The notes below the pieces were generated by a model that saw only the letters and a program-made list of their open reading frames with translations, had not been told where the DNA came from and made no database searches. From Ephydatia muelleri (lineage: Eukaryota > Porifera > Demospongiae > Spongillida > Spongillidae), in contig JABACO010000003.1 of assembly GCA_013339895.1 (NCBI GenBank), forward strand, positions 14,223,308 to 14,287,307: 64,000 bases of DNA. Reading direction: 5' to 3'. The translations under genes were made by a program, and so were the position numbers. How positions within the stretch are numbered: position 1 is the stretch's first letter; each line of letters opens with the position of its first letter. Below, one piece after another: positions 25,767-38,900 of the stretch.

Positions 25767-28700
25767 TCACTGACCAGTCATGCCTAAATAAACACTGTGC
25801 GGTAACCATTTGTTCTCTTTCAATGATCTGAACAAATTCAGCATTGTCTAGTTTGCAACTGGAGCCACATTCGTGAACCATTGAAACACACAGGATGATA
25901 ATGTGCATTGGGAATATACGTTAACTTAACCCCTACCATTCTTGCTGTTGCTGCAGTGTATATGGCCTTGTGGGCATTCAATTCCTTACTAGGAGTTGAA
26001 TTAAGAAATCGCTGGACTTCGTTGGAATAGTAAAGGTCATGTAGACCTTTATCACAACTGCAATAGATACACTGTTACATCATACAAGCATAAGTTAAAT
26101 GCGTACAAACCTTTCCATCTGGTCGTTGTAACAACCGCCTTCACAAACAAAGCGGAGGTGCTCAATCACAGAGAAATGAGCAGCGATGTCTCTGCTAGGA
26201 GCCTGCTTATTTCCAAATATATTCTGAATCCGCACATCGGAGTTGAAGGATTCAGGCCTAATATGGAAATTTTTTACACTGAGGTGCTTTATATGTACTG
26301 TACAACACCAAACCTCTCAGTACAGAAGCTAGATGATGGTCCGAAGTCTTGCATGCACTGAACTATGTAGTGGACCTTTTGCTTTCGCAGCATCTCAGGC
26401 ATGAAGTCTCTAACAGAGTGAACAAAATCTGCACATATCTGGTTCCATGCTTCAGCCTTGGACAACTCGAAGAAATCACAGTATGCAATTTGAAAAACCT
26501 GAATATTACAAGTCATTATAAAGTGATTAACATTGCATGTACTATAGCGTACCTTAGATAAGTTTACAAGAACTTGTAACTCTCCGTCTGAAAGGAATGG
26601 GTACAGGATAAATACAGCCATCTGCATCCATGTGTTGTAATCTCTTCCAACAAAAGACTGGTAGTGATAACACAAATTTCCATGGATCTTGACTTTAAAA
26701 CCTGAATGATTAAAGGCCAAGATCCTAGCCAGCACTTCTGCTTTTTGTGCGGATGTTAGTTTTGGAATTATTGCTTTCAAGAATGCCTTGCAACAGCCAA
26801 GGAGAATGGTGTGCAGCACTTCAACGGGCAAACCTCTAAAGAGGGAATAAATGTATGCAATATCACTTAGAACATAATAAGCCTCACTTGTACAAGTCAC
26901 CAGGTATATACAGCAGTGGATTGCTAACGTCCCTAATCCCATAAAGTTTCTGATGATACTCTTTCAGAGCTTCTGTAATCTGTGAGAGTATGACCTCCAT
27001 CTGCTGCAGAGATTGTTCCACGGACCTCTTCTCACAGACCAAACAAGGGGAAGTGTCACGATCTGCCTGTAATACACAATATAGCACTTTTTAATACAAC
27101 ACTATGAACAAAACAGAAAACGTACCATACAGAATCTGCAGTACTTCTTCGCAGATGCACCAAGATGATTCACTAACTTTGATGCTTGTGGATTGTCACA
27201 ATTAATACAAAGTAGTGGAGAAATGACCAAAACCTGTTCATTCAAATGTGCATCATATACTTGAATTCCATCTGTTTCTAGCTCAGTCAATTCTTCGGCG
27301 ATTGGGCAACTCATGCCTAACGCATCCACTCGATCAGAACAGCAAATGAAATGTATGTTTTCATGCTTTGCATTACGATTCCGTGGCAGACCAGCAAGCA
27401 TGAAAGACCAGCTTTCGAACTTGTGCCACTTTTTACTCTTGTTTCCACTGGTGTCATCAGAAAATCGAATCAGTGGCATCATCACAACTCTCCTCCCTGC
27501 TGCCTTTGCCTTCAGAGGATGTGGAGAAAAGTATTCTGCAGTTTCCTATTTAGTGTGTACATGTAACTCAATCAATTGAATCAGGTTAGCATTACACCAC
27601 TAATATGTCAGCATCCTACCTTTAGCTAGCACCTAAAGAAACACTCTACTTTCTTTATACCATGGACTATTCCAGACCAACTCACTTATATCATGTGGTT
27701 GACCTCTCACCATTCTTTGTGCCAACAGTAGGGTCAGCTGGAACAACCCAACAACATATCCCAGACCATAGCATGCACATACACGTGTACAAACATTATG
27801 TACAGTACAACAATCATGGGGAAAGGAGATTTGTGGTAGATACCTCACCCTTGCCACTTTTCGGCGCCCCCTTCCTTGTTATTCAATGAAACAGGCCACC
27901 TATCTCTATGCATGCCCTTTTAGAGTGATGGCTCACCCTTGAAAAAAATAATCTTGTGACGATTTGCCAAGTCTTACAACAATTAGGAACACATTTATAA
28001 GTTTCACATTTTCTGATGCATTGTACTCTACAAAGCCATTCTTACGCAATTACAATTGCACATTCCGTTCTAGCACAACTGAGTACTGAATCTATACATT
28101 TCTACAGTAATTTATTTTACTTGTCCTGAATACCATATTTTGGCCAACAAATAGTCTTTCAGGACAAGTGAAATAAGTTGCCAATCAAAATATGATTATT
28201 ATACCTCAGAAGTAAATCTCTGAAATGAGCCAGTAGTATCAATCCACTGTACTATGTCCATTGGATTCTGCTCCACAGATGTGATGAGTGATATGTTCTG
28301 TTCAGTGCGCTCAAACAGAATGAGGGTGTTTGCTGGTAGATAATAGATCGTGCTATCTGGTACAGCAATTTTAAACTGCCTGGCATCAAGCAAAAGGTCA
28401 CCCTCAAAATATACTTCATTATCATCACCCTTAAAAGAGAACATTTAGATAGGTACGTTGTATCACAACCATATAATGCATACCTTTTGAAAGAACTTCA
28501 CTATCATAACTTTGGTAACTCCAAATTGAGGATGAGAAAAGAAAAGGCAGCACAATCTTTCAGAAAGACAGGGATTCCTTCAACAATTATCATAGGTGTT
28601 AAAAACCGAGGATCTGTATTCCATCTTCTACTATGAAATATTTCCCTGCAGGTTAAGATATAATAACATGTACACGTATATGTTGACCAAATTTTGATTG

Positions 28701-29616
28701 TGAATTTAGATTTCCTTTAAACACTGTCTTAATGGTACATATATAATGTACGTTAGGTATGCGAGCTGTAATACTCAAAAACATTGAAGCAAAAGGAGGG
28801 AGTTGTAAGTACCTGTAGATGGTGGTCACAACTGGGTAATGTGCCAAATCCTGAGCTATTTTTAATCTTCCAAGGCAACTTGATATGGTGGATTTCATAG
28901 AGTTGTAGTAAAATGGATATCCATCTGGGGACAAATGCTTATCCAAAAACCAATAAACATATGTATAAATAAATTAAAATTGATACCTTTGATGACGGTA
29001 CAAATCCCGGTAGCCTGAATCTTCGTACTGTAGAGAGATTAGGCACAGAGTGGCCTGCAATTTTAAGTATGAAGCACAAAAATGATAGGTTTGAGTTTCC
29101 CTAAAGTGTTTCAAATAAAATATGGACAATAAGTATGTACATATACACATCAGTTAACGTACCGTTGGATGAGGGCCATGAATAAGAATGTAAAGAAGAG
29201 CAAACAATACGTTTGGAAATGGTCTGTAAGTAATTATATCTGAACGGTCTAAACTCCTTGCAAGTCCTATAATATCTATAGTATTACATGATTTGTAAGT
29301 GCTTTGCATACAGTTAAATATATACCTGGCTCAATTTCATCTTCTTCATCTGAGCACCCCTCACCAATTGAATCCTCGTCATCGCAATCACCGCATCCAG
29401 CTCCAGTGTCTTCTAGATCTAAGACACCTTCCTACACGTACCAATTGATGAATACAGTATAGTATGTTATTGCAGTTAGCTACTAGCAGTGGCAGATACA
29501 GGGGAGGGGGGCAACTGGGTTTACAGCGCTCCCCCAGACCCCCTAGCTAGCTGGGTGGGAGGGGTGCCTCGCACCCTCCCCGTGGCGGCTCCGCCTCCTG
29601 CTTCGCCCCACCCCCT

Positions 29617-29669
<53 letters not shown>

Positions 29670-29996
29670 ACACACACACACACACCCAACCGCTGGATCC
29701 GCCACTGACTAGTAACCCACCACTTCAGAGCAGCAATTCGCTTCGTGCTGGTTTTGCCCCGTTGATACATGGGAGAGACTTTCGACGAACAACTGATGCT
29801 TGATAGATTCAAAATGCCGGTCCAGGTTACGCTTGCATGTAAATCCTCGCTTGCATAAGTCACAATAGAACTCTACACGAAAAGAGAAGGACGCACAGTA
29901 ATAGCAATACATATACCGGTATACAAAACAAAAAAACAAACAAACAAACAAACCGTTTGCAGGACTTTCGCCAGCCACGAACTCAAGGTCAGCCAT
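25767..29996 (-). CDS. tnp2/CACTA-type transposase-like gene, multi-exon
   Basis: The last seven exons are phase-consistent: 27535-27126, 27066-26888, 26835-26553, 26498-26314, 26257-26111, 26057-25937, 25847-25767 (TGA). They carry MPLIRFSDDTSGNKSKKWHK and WSFMLAGLPRN, then IHFICCSDRVDALGMS, KLVNHLGASAKKYCRFCM, GLPVEVLHTILLG, YQSFVGRDYNTWMQMAVFIL and NKQAPSRDIAAHF. These motifs I associate with tnp2-like proteins of CACTA/EnSpm elements. The first exon is MADLEFVAGESPAN (29996-29954). The second (from 29872) holds a C2H2 finger, FYCDLCKRGFTCKRNLDRHF. An acidic exon (29431-29326) and candidate exons 29266-29163, 29054-28987, 28937-28813 and 28429-28205 lie between; not all of their junctions are settled. 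I see no stop in the core exons, so it may be active, recently active or domesticated. Confidence 0.62.
29487..29707. mobile_element. 221-bp non-autonomous DNA element with TSD ACTAG
   Basis: Ends are inverted repeats CAGTGGCAGATACAG and CTGGATCCGCCACTG. ACTAG directly flanks both sides (29482-29486 and 29708-29712). It contains an AC microsatellite at 29618-29687 and sits in an early intron of the minus-strand transposase-like gene. Confidence 0.75.
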
Positions 29997-30074
29997 TGTT
30001 TCACAAATTTTGACTCGTTTGCCAGTTCATTTATTTACGGTATTCAATAATAGTTATGAATAATCATTTTCCTC
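29997..30074. promoter_or_regulatory. Probable bidirectional promoter gap
   Basis: Only about 80 bp separate the Met codon of the minus-strand transposase-like gene (29996) from the first candidate Met of the plus-strand gene (30075, or later ones at 30117 and 30141). The two must share promoter space if both are transcribed. I see no clear TATA box. Confidence 0.4.
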
Positions 30075-31290
30075 GTGGTCATTTTGTATACAAATTCATT
30101 GGCGGGCTTTCTGTGCATGATGCATCGCATACTTTCTGGAATGTCATCGAGTACGGCCAGTATTCCAACTTGTAGCGCTAGCACGTCTGCAGCTTTCAGT
30201 ATGGCCACTACCTCATCAAGATCTGTAGCTTCTAGTGTGGCTTCTACAGCTTCCAGTGTGGCTTCTACAGCTTCCAGTGTGGCTTCTGCAGCTTCTAGTT
30301 TGCCCACTTTCACATCACGATCTGCATCAAATTCAATACCAGCATCTGAAATTCCAAGCACGTCATATGACCGCAATATATCTGGATACAATTCCGCCAC
30401 ATCAACTGCAACCTTGCCTAAAAAGCATCTGTGAAGAGCTGAAAAATTTAAGGCAAGAAGTGAAACTGATGCAAGGGGAGCACAAACGAATGGCTACGAG
30501 TATGGCGCAGTTTTTTGAATCTTCTTTTTGTATAGAAACGAGTCCCTTCAAAGTAAGCAAGTGGTGCATGCTCAAATTATGCTTAAATCTGACCCTTTTT
30601 TTTAAAGGAGGAGCTAGCTTTGTATTCAATTGGCTGTGCTATTTTGCAATGATATTCGAAGAAAGCCATCAAAACAGGATATCAATGTACGTATGTTTGT
30701 TGCTAAATTAACATGGTACAGTCTACCTACTGATGCATGTATGTGCAGGACATGCTAGGAAAGGTAATGGGTGTGGATGCTGTCATCCCGCATAAGCTCC
30801 CGAAAGCTTTGACGTTTTGTAATAAGAAGCTTGGAGATATGCGGTCTGAGGAAAGGAGAAGGGTAATTTAATTGATGTTCACATTTGAATTTTATGAATA
30901 TGTGACCATATCCTGTAGCTATTTGGTGTTCAGCCATGCCAGGGATTTCTCAAAATGAAAACCAAAGATTTCACTGAAAGATTCCTTTCAACGTACAAAG
31001 TTAATCTGGATAACCTAGACATTTATACAAAGCATCTTGCCCTCTTGGTAAGATACAGTTGCAACATTATATGGTATTTATTATTGTTCCCTTCAGCGAA
31101 TATTCACACGAACTGTTGAAAGCAGGAACAACACATACCAGAAATTTGGGAATGGATTTCTACTATATTTCATGGGGACCCATCGGCCGATGACCTTAAT
31201 GACATTGCCTCCAATGATGAACTATTTGACTATGACACCTCTTCATCTGCTTTGGAATCTACTTTAACTGAGTTATCCGCACCCTTCTAA
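30075..31290 (+). CDS. Small multi-exon gene of unknown function
   Basis: The first exon encodes a Ser/Ala/Thr-rich stretch with a seven-residue repeat (SVASTAS units; 21-bp DNA repeat at about 30226-30303). It then reads into EELKNLRQEVKLMQGEHKRM, probably helical or coiled-coil, to the donor at 30553. To join these parts one base must be lost in the AAAAA run near 30420, or an intron exists there. Exons 30749-30862, 30919-31047 and 31123-31290 then follow, all phase 0. They carry DMLGKVMGVDAVIPHKLPKA, LFGVQPCQGFLKMKTKDF and QEQHIPEIWEWISTIFHGD, with an acidic C-terminus ending SAPF and TAA. I do not recognise the family. Its divergent pairing with the transposase-like gene suggests it could be the accessory protein of the same element. 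Confidence 0.5.
30226..30303 (+). repeat. 21-bp coding minisatellite
   Basis: About three and a half units of GCTTCTACAGCTTCCAGTGTG encode the Ser/Val/Ala/Thr heptads of the small plus-strand gene. Confidence 0.85.
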
Positions 31291-32495
31291 CTCTCTGTAG
31301 TTGAACTCACAGTTGAACTGTAATCCAGCTTGACCTATAATGATTCAGTGTGATTGTTGTCTAGCCGTGATGTATTAAGCAATACCGATAACAAGAATTG
31401 ATTATTTTATGTTATGTAGTAAAATGCTTGTTGACACTTCTGTGAGTTTCAAAACAGTCTCATTGAGTCGACAAATAGAAAACATATACCCAATGTTTAT
31501 CCTTCTAATCAAAGCCCATGCACCATGCACCCAAAAACGCACCCTTGCAATACATGCACCATCACAGCCACCTCATGAATGAGATGTATATAGGAGCCAA
31601 TCCATGGGCTACATCCTGTTGGGGTAGGCCCTGCAGTGTTCGGCTGATTCAAAGATGCGTCTGGTCCTGGTGACCTTGCATGAGGACTGACATGCAGTAG
31701 TCCATCCCCATGTTCTGGTTATTAGATCATGTGAGATAGGAATTAATGTTTATCCTCAACGAATACCTTCCATTTACGTACACTACAAATTGTATGCATG
31801 TGTGCTGTGTGTAGTGTTGCGTGACTTTGCGCAGAAGCAATTACAGTAAGGTTGTTTGAACGCATATTGGCCTCCTCGCGGTCTCTCTCGTAGCTGCTGC
31901 CTCCTATGTATATGCGCTGTGCATAGTGGAAATAATATCGTGAGGCTGCTGCACTTACAAATATGATCTCCTTTCGGATTTTTGACTTGGCAGTCGGCAG
32001 TTAGAACTGGTACAGACTGTAAACACCTCGTAACAGAGCAGTAATCGTACTCGTTACGGTATGTTATCGGTTTGTAGCATATTGTAATTACAAGCTGTTC
32101 CTATTTGGCATTTCGAGTCCGTTCCATACTGTAAATTATTACGGTCCTGAATCAATCCCGAAATCGGCCGTGACTCGGAATGTAAAAGTCTAACGGTTCC
32201 GTATCAGGGTGAGTTTTTTTCGTTGTGTAATTGGTGCACTTTTAAATTTATAAATAGTAAATAACAACGATTACTGTGTACAACAGCACTATAACCTATT
32301 GTAAAATATGACAAGTACCAATTTCTTGAACTCATGGCATAAGAAATCTTTAATGTTACAACATTTACAAGCCGCATGAAAATTTAAAAACAATACCATA
32401 CTTTCCATATCATTATGTACTGTATCTCCATGTCAAATTGAACAGTAATGGTAAGAATGAAAATGGTACACATTAACATTACAAAATAGTAATGA
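31291..32495. other. Non-coding stretch
   Basis: Nothing recognised. It would include the 3' flank of the plus-strand small gene and possibly the far end of a larger element, but I found no terminal inverted repeat. Confidence 0.4.
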
Positions 32496-32665
32496 CACAC
32501 ACTTGCACGTACATGTCCACACGCTCACGGACACGCACACTAGCACATACACACAGATGTCCACGCACACGCATAAACACACAACACACAGACACACAGT
32601 TGCACGTACACACAGACAGATGTCCACACACACGCATACATACAGATATCCACACACGCGCATCA
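32496..32665. repeat. Degenerate CA-rich tract
   Basis: Interrupted CACACA/CACGCA repeats, about 170 bp. Confidence 0.9.
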
Positions 32666-33242
32666 CACTTATAAAAGTGGCTACTATTTGCCCCAGACTA
32701 ACAAGCTAAGGCTGGGGAGCGATAAAATGAATTCTACAATTTACTGCACGCTTTCTATCAGTGAACAAAATTGATGGTTTAAGATCAATATTTACACACT
32801 GCTCACGGTACCTGTATCATGGAAGACCTTTTGTAGAGTTTGCGGGTGCAAGCTTTTCGTAGATCACAAGCAAGCAAAGGTCAAATAATCATAATCTATG
32901 TACACACCAATGTACCAGCTACACGGAGGAGATTTTGCAAGCCTTTCATATCGACACAAAGGATAGCCCTGAAATCCACCCCCCAGGATTTATGCTGCTC
33001 AAAAGTAAACACATTACAAGTGCTCGGTGGAGCCATATGACTGGTTTAGCCATTCCATGGAGAGATGCCTTTAGTTTTTCATGGCTTGCTTATCAGCTTG
33101 TAGGGGCTGTAATGGTCATAAGCCATTTTATACACCGTGGACAGGAAAGAAGACAGGAAAGTCTGAGTACTCCATCAAAATTGTGGAACACATAAAATCA
33201 GTAATGCTTCAAAGGATAATACTAGCTATACCACATGCACAG

Positions 33243-33600
33243 TGAGGAGCTGCAATGTCCTATTTGCTTTGGTGTATTGCGGCAACCAATGCAGCTCCCA
33301 TGCAATAGGTTTTCATGTATGCCACCTGTCTGATTGACTATGTCACTTGTCTGGTACCATGCATGGTCCATTTTGTTACATGTCTTCATGTCCGGAATGT
33401 GCACTCATTAAATTAAGCCTGCCTGCAGAATGGTGCAACTGTTGCGGCATGATGTGTTGGTGCAATCTGCATCAAGACATGTAAAAGAAGCATCAATGCG
33501 GCCATTGAGCGTGATAGACATTGTTGCAGGCAAGTGAGGACGCAAGAGATGCAGTAGTCAGTTTGGTGCTTGATGCAACTGAAGAGAACTGTAGAGAATA
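33243..33600 (+). pseudogene. RING-like Cys motif relic
   Basis: The plus strand reads LQCPICFGVLRQPMQLPCN before an in-frame stop about 15 residues on. This shares the Cx2C-x2-VL-x-QP spacing with the motif at about 7090 on the minus strand, so the two may be relics of one family. Downstream text such as SEDARDAVVSLVLDATEENC (33530-33590) is in another frame. Stops and frame changes make a functional gene unlikely. Confidence 0.3.
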
Positions 33601-34967
33601 TAAATTTTATTCAAGGGACCTACACTCTGAAATTGTTTCTTACTGGTGACCTTGAGTTTCTTAGTAAGATGTATGGACTCTGTATGTGAATGCATAAGCC
33701 CACTTGAGAACAGTACCCCCTTTGCTCTTTTCAAATCGCCTCTAGCTTCCACGAAACTTCTGTGATCAAGTACGATGGAATCTAAGGAATGGGAGACAAC
33801 AAGAACCCCTACTATCAATAACTGGCCCAGTGTAATCAGGCAAAACAGGCATGGTTGTTTCCCTACAGGTTTCGGAATATGAGAAAGTATTCGCTGGAGG
33901 GGTGCTGAGTACATATTTAGGATCAAGACCTTGTAGCAAAGATGAAACCACATTGCAAGATTACTTTATTAGAATATCACCTCGTATGAGACACCTGCAT
34001 TGCCATCCCTAAGAAAAAAAATGTGTCATTTGTATACCAAAATTTATTAAACTCAATCTCAATTTGTGTGCATATTCAAAGCATTAAAAGAGTATCAGCC
34101 GAGTCGTGTAGTAACGTAGAAACAAATTAAAAAGCAACATCGTAGCCTCCTCATCGATTTGAAGCTATTTATCTCGAAAAATACATGTATAAGCGGGATT
34201 CGTGGAAAACTGAAATAGTTCAAACCGCATCCCAAGAGATATCACGCATTTTAGACCGTATAACACCAGTTCTCAATGATGAAACCTGGAAAGCTTGGTA
34301 TCTTTCTATGCAGCTACACCTTACCTTGCATGTAATACCTTCATCTTGTGAGGAATTATCGATGGCTTCGCGACTGAGCCCTTTTTCGCGCAAGGTGGAA
34401 TTAGTGAACTCACGTTGCTAGGTACTTAAAATTCATAGTGGGCGTTTGCCTGGAGCCAATTTTTCAATGGACTGAAACAGCAGTTAAATAGCCTTATCGA
34501 GATCTCGTGCTTGCATTATTTAACTAGTTAATGACGTAAAGCACGACTTATTGCAAATGTAATGACTGCGACCGCAAATACTAATTACTATCTCTTTGAC
34601 AATTTATAGCAGTTTTCCTTTCAGTGTAAATGCCATAAAAGATATATTATTATGATTTTCCGATTTTTCTCTATCCAGTGATGCAATTGGAAACATTTTT
34701 GGCTAGATTGCCTCTCGATGTATTGGAATATCTGGATACTGCCAACTGAAAAATTGATTTACTTATTGGTGTAGCGTCCTTGCATTGAAATAGATAGCAG
34801 CTATGGCTCAGCACCTGGGGAGTGATAGCATCAATCACGCCACACCTATTACATATTATAGTTTCCTCAAATATACTCTATAGACCTGTGTATAAGGAAC
34901 TGCTGCTGATGACAACAAAAATGCATGTGGGTCGTCCTGTACATTATCTTTTACCCCTCCCTCCCCC
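33601..34967. other. Non-coding stretch, nothing firm
   Basis: Short frames only. The 131-codon minus frame at 33558-33953 has no recognisable domain. Confidence 0.35.
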
Positions 34968-34996
34968 TCTGGCTTCCCCCCACTCTCTCTCTCTTA

Positions 34997-35066
<70 letters not shown>

Positions 35067-35082
35067 CCTCCCCTCTCCCTCC
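34968..35082. repeat. (CT)n polypyrimidine tract
   Basis: About 115 bp of CT/CCT repeat, a mirror-symmetric homopyrimidine stretch. Confidence 0.97.
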
Positions 35083-35730
35083 TTTCTCTCATTGTACCTG
35101 CATACAATGTACACTGTATATGCATTTGGTTGACATTATATGTTGCACACGAGTCCATAGGTTTTGTAAATTCATATCAGAACTGTCACATGCTACATTG
35201 ATGTGCACACTAGAGCTAGTCCATCGTAATCTAACTCTAAAATACTAAAAAGTTTGGTTATACATATAGGTTTGCTAACACATAATTATATTGTATGCAT
35301 GCAACAGTGCTTGTACATTAGATAAAACTCAAATCAAGCATCAAAACTGTGGTAGTATTTTGTAATTGGTCTGTAAAAAGGTAGGTGATTGATGTTTATA
35401 TGGAGCGCTTTCGACCATCAGCCCCATGAAGAAGTGGCTTCATGGTAAAGCTGTAGGCGAAGATAAATGTATTGTAAACAGTGCTTAACTGACTGCACCC
35501 TTTTTTTTACCTGCCTGGATTTGCAATGACATTTTGGGAATCGTTGATACTGCAGGAAGGTTTGTAAGCAACTGTTTGTCTGGGAAAGATGAGGAAGAGA
35601 ATCATGGCACCATATGAATATGGTCGAGATAAAAAGCTTTCTATTGATTATATATTTGATAATCAAACCAAATGAGTCTAGAGCTTGTATAATTGAGGAA
35701 TTCTTTTAAAATGTGTATGGAATTAGTTTC

Positions 35731-35736
35731 TTTATT
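35731..35736 (-). terminator. Poly(A) signal of the NIDO-FN3 gene
   Basis: AATAAA on the minus strand (TTTATT on plus), 85 bp downstream of the TAA at 35821-35823. Confidence 0.6.
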
Positions 35737-35820
35737 CCACAAACTGGTTGTCTAGTTAACAAAACTGCAAACAGACAAGGCTAACACTTCGTACTCAAAC
35801 CACTCCAAAGGTTTTAAACA

Positions 35821-35954
35821 TTACCCCTTTCTCCTCATGACTAGAATGGTTACAATGACAGCAACCACCAAAAGGATAAGAAGCACCACAACCAAGGTGG
35901 CCAGAGTAGCTCCAAGGGCTGTGATGGTTGTGTGGGAGGTCTGGTCTACTGGAG
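35821..35954 (-). CDS. Last exon: transmembrane helix and tail
   Basis: After the acceptor CCACAG the exon completes Ala and reads PVDQTSHTT, then about 27 hydrophobic residues (LGATLATLVVVLLILLVVAV onward), then MRRKG and TAA. The Arg-Arg-Lys stop-transfer signal and five-residue tail predict a type I membrane protein without a cytoplasmic signalling domain. Confidence 0.88.
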
Positions 35955-38900
35955 CTGTGGAAGGTTATCATGAGGGCTCAAGTGTATATTATATTGTGTA
36001 TAACTATGGGAAAAAATGACCAACCTGGAGTTAGAACCATTAATGATGTTGCAGCTGCATATGATTGTGGCTGGTTTACTACTGGCTGTCCAGATATGTT
36101 CAGCATTACCTGCAAACTGAACTCATAATCGTTGTATCTAGGTTCTAAACCACTGATGTCCCCATATGAGGCATTTGGAGGGAAGACCAGGGTCTGTACT
36201 CCACCTATCTGTCGTTTTAAGTAAAGTTTGGAACGGTAAAATAGCACATATCCCAGCAAGATGTTTTGACTCAGACCAACAGCAGTATTCCAATGCAGTC
36301 GTACAGCAGTGGTGGAGAGCACCTGGAGTAAGGTGACTGTAACTTGAGCTAATGGGAGACACAATTTGATAACTATCATTGAGGGGAAATGATACACTCA
36401 CGAATAGTTGCTGTAGCTGCTTGCACGTAAGCTGGTTTTCCACTTCCTTTTGCAGTAAGAGCAACAACACTGAGATTGTAGTTCATTGCAACTGTGAGCC
36501 CAGATAGTACAACTTGTGTGGTAGAGGAATTGTAGATGACCATTGATCCTAATAACACCTGATATCCCATGATCACTCCATTGGGAACAACAGGATGTAG
36601 CCATGTTAGTGTAAGAGTGGTAAAAGTATTGCTGATCTGTTTCAATGAATTTACTGGTCCAGGGACTATATAGCAAGTGGGGGAAAGTACATCAATGAAC
36701 ACGATTGATAAATAAGTTGGCCGTCTGTAAATATGAATTAATAGCAGTTTAGTATTTTTTTTCTGCTTGGATGATTCATCTAAACTAAAGCTAAACAAAA
36801 AGTCCACCTCTGCCTTGATTTAGTACATGCATGTTACATGATGTACCTCAAATATTTGTTTTTGCTGTGTACAATGTGATTTAAAAATGACAAAATATAT
36901 TGCACTACCACTGTTAGATGTAGGCCTACTTATGCTAGCATGTGCATATAACCATTGGCTTAAGGCAGCATTTGTCTCAACTGACCCTAGTACCTGCCAC
37001 AACTGCCCCCTTTGGCTGGGTTAGTTGTGCCATTTGACACCTGTTGATTCTTAATAAAGCCCTTTTCCTCACAACCCCAGTCTCTAATATTCCCACGACT
37101 TGAACCCTAATGATGCCCCTTTATATTAACCTTTCCTTAATACCAAACCCCAGCTGCTAACCCTAAAAATAGGCTTAACTAACCCATCCTGCCCTACTAA
37201 TAAACAATAGACACCATACAAATAGAAGCACAATCAATCACAGGAACAGCTACCTGCTCCGTTTTTGCAGCCACAGGGGAATCAGAATAGTTCCTAAAAA
37301 TAATACGGGAATTCCATCTGTACATGCCCTTTGCACTGGCAGCTTCTACAATCTTACAATGCCTATTGTACTGACCGACATGTAAAGTATATTTGTCAAT
37401 TACCGCACCATGCATACAGGAAAACATCACTTTGTTTACAATAGTAATCAAGCAACACATATCGTTTTGATGCCATTGTTGTATTCTGAGTTAATGCTGG
37501 TTTGATGAACATTCTTTACTAGTGGCAGTAATTGCAGGTACTTGAACACTGCTTACCAGATTCTGAAGTTCTTGTTGTGATAACCACTGATGGTGTTCCT
37601 TCACCAACTGATGTGTTAGCAGTCACATAGCAGTCATATTGAGTGTACGGGTTTAGTCCAGTAATGAATATAACAGCCATTGCTGTCGCATTTACTACAG
37701 ATCTGGCAGTGGGCACATTTGGTCCAATGGCCTGTTCCGGATAGGCCTGACTGGCAGAGGTGTTACAGTATATAGTGTATGCAATGATGATGCCATTCTT
37801 TGGTATAGGTGAAGACCAGCTAGCAGACAGTTGGTTAGGTGAACCAGAAACAGTGGATACAGACAGAGCCAGTGGTGATGATGGAACTGCAGAAATAATT
37901 ATTTTAATGAAATACATGCACTTACAGTTAATGACATCTAGGCTCATTACAATTATTATGGTAAGGTTGAGATTAAAATATGGGTGGGTGAATGACCTTA
38001 AGCCTTTTCCTTTTTTTTTGTTCAGTCCAAGGAAATTTTCTATGCAAACTGCAGGCAACATGTTTTATGTGGATTGGAAGACATTGCGTAAGATGATGGT
38101 GAAATGAGTGAAAAGGTAATAAGGATTCACACAAATGCTGTAATGTAACAATAATTTGTTTTCAGATAGTTTTAAATAATAAGATCGCTATCTTATTACT
38201 ATCTTATCTTATTATTGCTATTATAGGAAGCAAACCATTTGCACATTGCATTATGTCCATAAACGAACACATTTACAATAGTAATCAAACAACACAGATA
38301 TAGCTTTGATGTCATTGCTGTGCTTTGACCTTATGCTGGTTTGATATATGTTCTATACTAGTGGCAGTAATGGCAGGTATCTAAACTGCTTACCTGATTC
38401 TGAAGTTGTTGTTGTGATAATCGATGATGGTGTTCCTTCACCAACTGATGTGTTAGCAGTCACATAGCAATCATATTGAGTGTATGGGTTTAGTCCAGTA
38501 CTGTATATAACAGCCAATGTTGTCCCATTCACTACAGATCTGGCAGTGGGTACATTTGGTCCAATCACCTGTTCAGGATAGGCCTGACTGGTAGAGGTGT
38601 TGCAATACACAGTGTATGCAATGATGATGCCATTCTTTGGTATGGGTGGAGACCAGCTAGCAGACAGTTGGTTAGGTGAACCAGAAACAGTGGATACAGA
38701 CAGAGCCAGTGGTGATGATGGAACTGCAGAAATAATTATTTTAATGAAATACATGCACTTACAGTTAATGACATCTAGGCTCATTACAATTATTATGGTA
38801 AGGTTGAGATTAAAATATGGGTGGGTGAATGACCTGAAGCCTTTTCCTTTTTTTTTGTTCAGTCCAAGGAAATTTTCTATGCAAACTGCAGGCAACATGT

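Noticed and set aside
28987-29054. Fixed reading frame for the middle exons of the tnp2-like gene
   Set aside because: Two frames are open across 29054-28987 and the joins to 28937-28813 conflict; left as candidate exons only.
36940-37200. CCCTAA/AACCC-like words resembling telomeric repeats
   Set aside because: Irregular spacing, no tandem array; ordinary C-rich intron sequence.
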